From the NCBI GenBank assembly GCA_947455015.1, contig CANGMY010000116.1, positions 1 to 5,600 of the forward strand: a DNA stretch of 5,600 nucleotides. The letters are read 5' to 3'. How positions within the stretch are numbered: the first letter of the stretch is position 1; each line of letters starts with the position of its first letter. This document shows positions 1 through 5,600 of the stretch, in pieces. The stretch comes from Microthrixaceae bacterium (GTDB lineage: Bacteria > Actinomycetota > Acidimicrobiia > Acidimicrobiales > Acidimicrobilacustridaceae). Both the position numbers and the translations under genes were made by a program. Below the pieces are notes generated by a model. It was not told the origin of the DNA and ran no database searches. It worked only from the letters and a program-made list of their open reading frames with translations.

Positions 1-231
1 CTACAAAATCAGCCTGTTGAAGTTCTCCGTTACGGAATGCGAAACATGTATTGGATTGAACTCGACTCAAACCGGATGGTTCGCTTTGATGGCAACGCCG
101 AGTCAGGAACGGCTCCAGTTGTCGTCAATATCCTCAAGGTTGGTGCGCAAACGATTACGCTGCCTCCGATTCAGTACATCATTTCTTCGGACAAGATTCG
201 GTCGCTTTACGGTTCCCTTACAGGATCGTGA
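1..231 (+). CDS. C-terminal end of an unrecognised protein (5' partial)
   Basis: Frame 1 is open from the first base of the window to a TGA at 229-231, giving 76 residues of a gene whose start lies upstream. An internal ATG at 37 exists, but the frame is already open before it, so a longer gene is more likely than a 64-residue protein. The peptide alternates beta-like hydrophobic stretches (MYWIEL, APVVVNIL, TITLPPIQYII) with polar turns and ends SLYGSLTGS. It has no membrane segment and no cysteine, and I recognise no family motif. It reads like the end of a beta-rich, possibly exported domain, but that is a guess. The next gene starts one base after this stop, with its Shine-Dalgarno sequence inside this reading frame, which suggests an operon with translational coupling to the DUF305 gene. 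The function is unknown. Confidence 0.6.
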   Translation, partial: LQNQPVEVLRYGMRNMYWIELDSNRMVRFDGNAESGTAPVVVNILKVGAQTITLPPIQYIISSDKIRSLYGSLTGS

Positions 232-232
232 C

Positions 233-802
233 GTGCGGCGAACCTCGCTCTATTCAGTTGTCACACTGGTGGCAGTTTCGTTCGCACTCGCAGTTTTCAT
301 CACTCGACCAGGCTCGGCTCCTCCGAATGAGGTGGACAAAGAGTTCGTCGAACAAATGATTCCCCACCATCACCTCGGGATGCGCCTGATTGACGAGGCG
401 ACGTTCAACAGTCAGGACGTCCGGCTACGAAGGTTGGTCTTCGAAATGGGGGCCTACCACGGCGCCGAAGTAGCAACCCTCGAGTCGTGGGCTGATGAAT
501 GGAACCTTTCGTCCTCGGAGAATTTCCCCGGCGCACTTTCTGAATCCGAGATTGAGGGACTCACGAGTTCCAAAGGTGGCGATCACGACATTCGATGGCT
601 TTCCGCAATGATCCGCCACCATGAAGGTGCACTGGTGATTGGTGAGAAAGGTCGAGACGGTCGAATCACTCAATCAATGGCAGCGACGATTTGGCGAATT
701 CAACAACAGCAAATTGAAGAGATGCGAGACCTACTCAATGACCTCTGCCAAGCCGAAGAAGCAAGCCCGGAATGCAGCGAAGTCCTCGCAGAAACTTTCT
801 GA
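233..802 (+). CDS. Membrane-anchored DUF305 family protein
   Basis: This is a 189-residue protein of the DUF305 family (ferritin-like four-helix fold). Residues 7-23 form one hydrophobic segment (N-terminal anchor or uncleaved signal), followed by a short linker and an exported domain. The domain shows the two family half-repeats. The first has FVEQMIPHHHLGM (38-50) with a later YHGAEVATLESW (75-86). The second has WLSAMIRHHEGAL (122-134) with a later QQQQIEEMRDLL (157-168). The paired His-His motifs and the trailing acidic/Gln helices are the usual marks, and some relatives occur with copper or metal-stress genes. The GTG start at 233 is preferred because AGGA (222-225) lies 7 bases upstream and the membrane segment follows at once. 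A TTG at 17 in the same frame would add 72 residues overlapping the preceding gene in another frame, with Arg/Ser-rich noise-like sequence. There are two cysteines, both near the C-terminus (172 and 181). The molecular function of the family is not settled. Confidence 0.85.
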   Translation: MRRTSLYSVVTLVAVSFALAVFITRPGSAPPNEVDKEFVEQMIPHHHLGMRLIDEATFNSQDVRLRRLVFEMGAYHGAEVATLESWADEWNLSSSENFPGALSESEIEGLTSSKGGDHDIRWLSAMIRHHEGALVIGEKGRDGRITQSMAATIWRIQQQQIEEMRDLLNDLCQAEEASPECSEVLAETF

Positions 803-2074
803 TTACTCGCGTCGCAGCGTGAGCTTCGAAATGACACGCTCATAAAGGCATCGTTGATGTCCGCGACTTGCTGGAGTCCAATCGACATCCTCAAGTGTTG
901 CAACGCACGATGCCATGAGGCACAGACCGAAGCCGTTTGATCGCACAATCGAGCCGATCCGCCCAAGTTCGAGAAACGTTTCGTCTTTCGCATTTGAATA
1001 CATCTCTGAAAACGCGACATGACCATGCTGCGCTGCTTCCGCATAGAGACGGACCATGTTTTCGGTAATTGGTTCGTGGTGGCGGGCAGCCAACGTCATC
1101 TCGTTTCGCAAGTTCCGAAACGGACGATTTCCCATAGAGACTAAGGAGCGTCCCATCATCACCGAGCGAGTCGCGAATTCATCGGCAGAGAGTCCGAGAA
1201 ATGGAGTGAACGTAATATTGATTCCGTCCTCAACCCAAGCGCTCACAACTCGAGTCATGAGCGCTTCTTTGTTCGGAAATATCTCGTAAATCGCATTGAA
1301 GGCACGGCCTGCCTCGCGTGCAATGCGGTTTGCCGATGCATGTTCATACCCAGATCTGGAAATCACCAGCATCGTCGCCGGGACAAAGACGTCTAGGAGT
1401 TCATCATCGAATTGCATTGCCGGGAGAGGAATTTCAATTGCAGATGCTTCGATCGGCTCTGCGGCCCAGGCAACATCGTCAGTCAAAATCTCGCGAGCGA
1501 TGGGCAACGACTGCTTCCAACTTTCGCTCATGTCTGGGGTGAGGACATTCGTACTTGAGTTGAAAATAGGAGCGAGAAACAGCGATCCGAATAAAACCGA
1601 CAACTGAGTAACTGCAACACCACGCGGCGCATTTGCATTCTCGATGTACGACTCAAACTTCAACGCCAAATCACGGGCGACAATGTCTTGGAGATAGGGA
1701 AAGCGCCGAGCGACGGCGAGGATCTCAACCAACGCTGCCGATTTCATAGACGGCGAGGAGAACTCCTCCAAGAGCTCCGCCGAGGGAACTTCTTCGTTGC
1801 CTAGGTACCACTGAGAGTTCAGCGCAAACAGGTCATCGAGGTGCGACAGGAGAATCTTCGACCAGAGTTCTGCGGCGACGTCCTCCGGTGAATCAAAGCG
1901 CGCGTAAATCGGGGCCCGGGTGAGTCCGGTCTTTTCGGACAATTCGGAAAACGAAAGTCCGTCAACTCCGTGCTGAGCAATGAGTTCGAGGGCGACGTTG
2001 TCAAGGAGTTCATCATTCGCGGCGGCATTACGCCGGCGTCGTTTGGGGCGCTCAGATGCATTTGGCACACTCAT
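803..2074 (-). CDS. Tandem (double) TetR-family transcriptional regulator
   Basis: This 423-residue protein is about twice the usual TetR length of near 200. After a basic N-terminus (KRRRR, 11-15), a first TetR DNA-binding domain spans about 22-71, with recognition-helix region GLTRAPIYARF (50-60). A helical stretch (72-220) could be a first ligand-binding domain. A second TetR-like head follows at about 223-275, including ANRIAREAGRAFNAIYEIFPNKEAL, again with the IY..F signature. The rest (276-423) is a second helical domain. The protein is expected to be a cytoplasmic DNA-binding regulator, but the ligand and target genes are unknown. ATG at 2074 is chosen because GGGGGTGA (2079-2086) sits 4 bases upstream. 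An in-frame GTG at 2098 would add 8 residues and cannot be excluded. The TAA stop (803-805) directly abuts the stop of the convergent DUF305 gene. A palindrome upstream could be an autoregulatory operator. Confidence 0.88.
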   Translation of the reverse strand: MSVPNASERPKRRRRNAAANDELLDNVALELIAQHGVDGLSFSELSEKTGLTRAPIYARFDSPEDVAAELWSKILLSHLDDLFALNSQWYLGNEEVPSAELLEEFSSPSMKSAALVEILAVARRFPYLQDIVARDLALKFESYIENANAPRGVAVTQLSVLFGSLFLAPIFNSSTNVLTPDMSESWKQSLPIAREILTDDVAWAAEPIEASAIEIPLPAMQFDDELLDVFVPATMLVISRSGYEHASANRIAREAGRAFNAIYEIFPNKEALMTRVVSAWVEDGINITFTPFLGLSADEFATRSVMMGRSLVSMGNRPFRNLRNEMTLAARHHEPITENMVRLYAEAAQHGHVAFSEMYSNAKDETFLELGRIGSIVRSNGFGLCLMASCVATLEDVDWTPASRGHQRCLYERVISKLTLRRE

Positions 2075-2110
2075 CGTTTCACCCCCATACCGAGACACTA
2101 CTGAATCGTC

Positions 2111-2136
2111 CGTTTACGCGAGCCGAGCGCGAAACG
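2111..2136. promoter_or_regulatory. Imperfect inverted repeat upstream of the TetR gene, candidate operator
   Basis: The arms CGTTTaCGCG (2111-2120) and CGCGAAACG (2128-2136) are complementary apart from one bulged base (A2116), with a 7-base spacer. The repeat lies 37 bases upstream of the TetR ATG, where an autoregulatory TetR operator is often found. It shares bases 2132-2136 with the hairpin downstream of groEL, so an RNA-structure role is an alternative. The symmetry is seen directly; the regulatory role is inferred. Confidence 0.35.
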
Positions 2137-2159
2137 AGCGCCCCGAAGGGCGCCCGTTT
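2132..2159 (-). terminator. Hairpin downstream of groEL, probable transcription terminator
   Basis: On the minus strand the arms AAACGGGCGCCC and GGGCGCTCGTTT form a 12-pair stem with one G-U wobble, closed by a TTCG loop. This gives the very stable C(UUCG)G tetraloop. The hairpin begins 23 bases past the groEL stop codon. The only U run is the UUU at the end of the stem, so intrinsic termination may be incomplete. The hairpin could also protect the mRNA 3' end. On the opposite strand it is followed by only a short T run. Confidence 0.65.
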
Positions 2160-2182
2160 TCAAACTGTGAACCGAAAGAGGA

Positions 2183-3799
<1,617 letters not shown>

Positions 3800-3881
3800 C
3801 GGTAGTTCCTCTCCGGTTGCTGATACGGCCCAACAACGTTGAGCCAAGGGGGTTCTCTATCGAAAGGCCCGCGCGCTGGCG

Positions 3882-3908
3882 TTAGCACTCTCGGTTAGAG
3901 ACTGCTAA
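3882..3908 (-). promoter_or_regulatory. CIRCE element, HrcA operator of groEL
   Basis: Read towards groEL, the site is TTAGCAGTC, then nine bases, then GAGTGCTAA. The CIRCE consensus is TTAGCACTC-N9-GAGTGCTAA, so one of 18 arm bases differs, at the seventh base of the groEL-distal arm. One more flanking pair (G3881 and C3909) extends the symmetry. The site is 82 bases upstream of the groEL ATG, leaving a leader of roughly that size. HrcA repressor binding in the absence of heat stress is the known role of this element. No hrcA gene is in the window, and I could not place the -35 and -10 boxes with confidence. Confidence 0.93.
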
Positions 3909-3945
3909 CAGGAAACCACCGTCAGGCCCGAATCGCAACCCGGGA

Positions 3946-3971
3946 GGAAAGAATCCCGGCCAGGACCGGGA
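3946..3971 (-). terminator. Probable intrinsic terminator of the CysO-like gene
   Basis: On the minus strand TCCCGG (3966-3971) pairs with CCGGGA (3954-3959) across a six-base loop. The stem is followed by TTCTTTCC (3946-3953), a U-rich tail. It starts 14 bases past the stop of the sulfur-carrier gene and ahead of the CIRCE site, so it would separate that gene from groEL. The stem is only six pairs, so strength is uncertain. Confidence 0.55.
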
Positions 3972-3985
3972 AATGGCTGGGGAAC

Positions 3986-4264
3986 TCAGGCCCCGCCGGC
4001 CACAGCCTGCATGATCGAAACGGTGACGCCATCGGGCACGACGGTGTCGAGACCCTCCATGAAGCGAACATCGTCATCGTCGACAAACACGTTGACGTAG
4101 CGCACGAGACTGCCGTCATCTGACAGCAACTTCTCGGAAAAGCCCGGGTAGGCGGCGTCGAGGCTGGCCAGGACCTGCGCAACCGTTGCGCCCTCGACCG
4201 ACACGGTCGACTGACCTGAGGTCAGCGGACGGAAGACGGGGGGAACTCGGACGGAAACGCTCAT
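3986..4264 (-). CDS. CysO-like sulfur-carrier protein (MoaD/ThiS family)
   Basis: This 92-residue ubiquitin-fold protein matches the size and layout of mycobacterial CysO, which carries sulfur as a C-terminal thiocarboxylate for cysteine synthesis with CysM. Recognisable parts are the N-terminal strand SVSVRVPPVFRPLT (2-15), a Gln-Ser-Thr turn, the helix ATVAQVLASLDAAYPG (26-41), and VRYVNVFVDDDDVRF (54-68). The end is DGVTVSIMQAVAGG (78-91). The Gly90-Gly91 pair is where adenylation and thiocarboxylation occur in this family. Unusually, one Ala (92) follows the Gly-Gly, so the carrier may need trimming by a JAMM-type (Mec-like) protease before activation. The start ATG at 4264 has GAGG (4273-4276) 8 bases upstream. 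No cysM, mec or moeZ partner is in the window. A molybdopterin or thiamine sulfur-carrier role is the alternative, but overall similarity favours CysO. Confidence 0.88.
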   Translation of the reverse strand: MSVSVRVPPVFRPLTSGQSTVSVEGATVAQVLASLDAAYPGFSEKLLSDDGSLVRYVNVFVDDDDVRFMEGLDTVVPDGVTVSIMQAVAGGA

Positions 4265-4389
4265 GACAGAAACCTCGGACGTGGAAGTCGAACGGGTTCA
4301 ATCCTAGCGACCAGCCGCCGAGTGAGACCTATTGACCGAAGTTCCCGTTTCGCCTTGCCCCCGGGGCTGGACTCGCCAACGATGGAGCG
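4265..4389. promoter_or_regulatory. Divergent promoter region between the CysO-like gene and gpgS
   Basis: This 125-base gap must hold promoters for both outward genes. On the minus strand TAGGAT (4301-4306) is a fair -10 box for the CysO-like gene, with no convincing -35. On the plus strand TTGACC (4332-4337) is a good -35 box for gpgS, but the -10 at the right distance is poor. No clear operator palindrome or riboswitch-like fold was recognised. The region is supported by gene orientation; the individual boxes are weak. Confidence 0.4.
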
Positions 4390-5298
4390 GTGAGCTCCAC
4401 CCGCACCCATGTCGCCAGCGCGTTCGATCTCGATGGGCTCGTCGCGGCAAAGGGCACGACCACAGTGTCGGTGTGCATCCCTGCTCGAAACGAAGAAGCC
4501 ACCGTTGGGCAGATCGTCGAGCGCATTCGCACAAGGTTGGTTGAGACCCGCCCGCTCGTCGACGAAATCATCGTTGTCGACGATCACTCGACAGATCGCA
4601 CTGCGGACGAAGCTCGATCGGCCGGCGCAACAGTGGTTGATGCATCGAAAGTGTTAGTTGAGTTCGGACGCGGCCACGGCAAAGGCGAAGCGCTGTGGAA
4701 GTCGCTCTATGCATCAAGCGGTGATGTTGTCGTCTGGTGCGATGCCGATGTGCGCGACTTCAGCACACGTTTCATTTCCGGAATACTCGGGCCACTTCTC
4801 ACTGACCCCTCGATCGGTTTCGTGAAGGGCTTCTACGAACGACCGGTCGACGGTCATGTACGTGGTGGCGGTCGCGTCACTGAACTTGTTGCGCGCCCAC
4901 TGCTCACCATGTGCTTTCCCGAACTTGGTGAAATCGTTCAACCACTTTCTGGTGAATACGGCGGACGTCGCGCTGTTCTTGAACAACTGCCGTTTGTTGA
5001 GGGATACGGCGTCGATATCGCGATGCTCATCGACATTGTGAATCGATTTGGCGCCGAAACAATTGCGCAGGTCGACCTTGGCGAACGCATCCATCGCAAT
5101 CGACCACTCCACGAGTTATCACCAATGGCCGCGCAGGTCATGCAGGCAGCGATGCGACGCATTCAGCCGGGGCTGGTTCCCGAGGCCTTCACGCTGAGCC
5201 CACCCGATCTCGATTCACATGAGATCTCCTACGCGGAGCGCCCAGCGCTTGCATCAATCGATTCCTATCGACAGATGCATCCCCGGCTTTCAGACTGA
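4390..5298 (+). CDS. gpgS: Glucosyl-3-phosphoglycerate synthase (GT81)
   Basis: This 302-residue GT-A-fold retaining glycosyltransferase is predicted to transfer glucose from UDP-glucose to 3-phosphoglycerate. The product, glucosyl-3-phosphoglycerate, is the precursor of glucosylglycerate and, in mycobacteria, of methylglucose lipopolysaccharides. Motifs in order are VSVCIPARNEE (26-36) at the nucleotide-binding start, EIIVVDDHSTDRT (59-71), GRGHGKGEALWKSL (93-106), and the metal-binding DAD (118-120). These are followed by the acceptor-side loop GGGRVTELVARPLL (159-172), QPLSGEYGGRR (184-194), EGYGVDIAMLID (204-215) and RIHRNRPL (233-240). It is slightly shorter than the mycobacterial enzyme (about 324). 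The GTG at 4390 is the only reasonable start: the frame has a TGA at 4333 and no other start codon between. The candidate SD GGAG (4384-4387) is only two bases from the GTG, so initiation may be weak. No phosphatase partner (gpgP) is visible here. Confidence 0.93.
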   Translation: MSSTRTHVASAFDLDGLVAAKGTTTVSVCIPARNEEATVGQIVERIRTRLVETRPLVDEIIVVDDHSTDRTADEARSAGATVVDASKVLVEFGRGHGKGEALWKSLYASSGDVVVWCDADVRDFSTRFISGILGPLLTDPSIGFVKGFYERPVDGHVRGGGRVTELVARPLLTMCFPELGEIVQPLSGEYGGRRAVLEQLPFVEGYGVDIAMLIDIVNRFGAETIAQVDLGERIHRNRPLHELSPMAAQVMQAAMRRIQPGLVPEAFTLSPPDLDSHEISYAERPALASIDSYRQMHPRLSD

Positions 5299-5323
5299 TT
5301 CCATCCGTCATCTCAAAGAAATC

Positions 5324-5340
5324 TGACGTACGTTTCGTCA
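5324..5340. promoter_or_regulatory. Short inverted repeat abutting the oxidoreductase start codon
   Basis: TGACG (5324-5328) and CGTCA (5336-5340) are exact inverted copies separated by seven bases, and the second arm ends directly before the ATG. An 8-base palindrome ACGTACGT (5326-5333) lies within it. It takes the place where a Shine-Dalgarno sequence would be expected. It may be a repressor operator or a small mRNA hairpin. Arms this short can occur by chance. Confidence 0.25.
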
Positions 5341-5600
5341 ATGGATTTCGGAATCATCTTTGCAAACACCGGCGCCTACACAACTCCTGAAGGCGCCATC
5401 ACCATGGGCCAATGCGCCGAACAAAACGGCTTCGAGAGTGTTTGGACCGTGGAGCACCCGGCGATCCCTAAGGGTTACGAGAGCGAGTACCCGTACTCAC
5501 GTGACGGCAAGATGCCCGGCGACGAAACTGCGCCAGTTCCCGACCCGCTCATGTGGCTCACGTGGGTTGGTGCGCACACCACAACGCTGAAGTTGGCAAC
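5341..5600 (+). CDS. Luciferase-like (LLM class) F420-dependent oxidoreductase, N-terminal part
   Basis: An ATG at 5341 opens a frame that stays open to the window end (86 complete codons), so the gene is truncated by the window edge. The N-terminus MDFGIIFANTG (1-11), then MGQCAEQNGFESVWTVEHPAIP (22-43 region) and PVPDPLMWLTWVGAHT (65-80), is the typical first part of a luciferase-like TIM barrel: first strand, first helix, the W-x-x-E-H stretch and the DPL helix. In actinobacteria such proteins usually use the deazaflavin F420, but the substrate cannot be told from this part, and an FMN-dependent monooxygenase is possible. The start is 42 bases after the gpgS stop with no terminator-like hairpin between, so co-transcription is possible. 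No good Shine-Dalgarno sequence precedes it; the nearest purine run, AAAGAAA (5315-5321), is 19 bases away. Confidence 0.88.
   Translation, partial: MDFGIIFANTGAYTTPEGAITMGQCAEQNGFESVWTVEHPAIPKGYESEYPYSRDGKMPGDETAPVPDPLMWLTWVGAHTTTLKLA

Noticed and set aside
17..232. Upstream TTG extension of the DUF305 protein by 72 residues
   Set aside because: It overlaps another open frame that runs in from the window edge, reads as low-quality Arg/Ser-rich sequence, and would bury the membrane anchor. The GTG at 233 has a well-placed AGGA.
700..1044. A 114-codon minus-strand frame across the DUF305/TetR junction
   Set aside because: It overlaps two well-supported genes in other frames, and its Ser/Arg/Gln-rich translation is typical of a shadow frame.
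803..1800. Possible recent transfer of the left part, judged by lower G+C
   Set aside because: Hand counts are uneven: 26 of 60 at 961-1020 but 36 of 60 at 1681-1740, against 41 of 60 in groEL (3421-3480). With no mobile element or attachment site visible, the evidence is too thin.
3800..3847. TTG-started 16-residue extension of GroEL
   Set aside because: GroEL homologues begin at MAK. The strong Shine-Dalgarno sequence at 3807-3814 lies inside the extension and fits the ATG at 3799.
4261..4587. A 108-codon minus-strand frame overlapping the gpgS 5' end and the divergent promoter gap
   Set aside because: It runs antisense to the clearly coding gpgS N-terminus, has no domain, and lacks family-like sequence. 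It is a shadow frame.

Overview
The window looks like chromosomal DNA of a high-to-moderate G+C actinobacterium (Actinomycetota). Three genes point there: a CysO-type sulfur-carrier protein, a GT81 glucosyl-3-phosphoglycerate synthase (GpgS), and an F420-type luciferase-like oxidoreductase. GroEL is encoded alone behind a CIRCE element, without groES beside it. Acidimicrobiia is a plausible class, but that is an inference; nothing in the window proves it.

Left part (1-2074), accessory in character. The 3' end of an unrecognised gene (1-231, + strand) is followed after one base by a membrane-anchored DUF305 protein (233-802, GTG start). The DUF305 stop codon abuts the stop codon of a convergent minus-strand gene (803-2074) that encodes an unusual regulator with two TetR-type DNA-binding domains in one chain.

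Middle (2075-3985), heat shock. groEL (2183-3799, minus) has a strong Shine-Dalgarno sequence and a CIRCE operator 82 bases upstream of its start, so HrcA control is expected. A hairpin with a UUCG loop lies downstream of groEL, in the gap before the TetR gene, and overlaps a second imperfect inverted repeat.

Right part (3986-5600), metabolism. A CysO/MoaD/ThiS-like ubiquitin-fold protein (3986-4264, minus) has its own terminator-like hairpin. It is divergent from gpgS (4390-5298, +) across a 125-base gap. gpgS is followed after 42 bases by the start of a luciferase-like F420-dependent oxidoreductase (5341 to beyond the window end).

No tRNA, rRNA, CRISPR array, transposase or insertion sequence was seen, and no stretch over 300 bases lacks a gene. 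I found no clear novel multi-gene system. The best leads are the extra alanine after the Gly-Gly end of the sulfur carrier, the double-TetR regulator with a possible operator upstream, and the unidentified gene coupled to DUF305.
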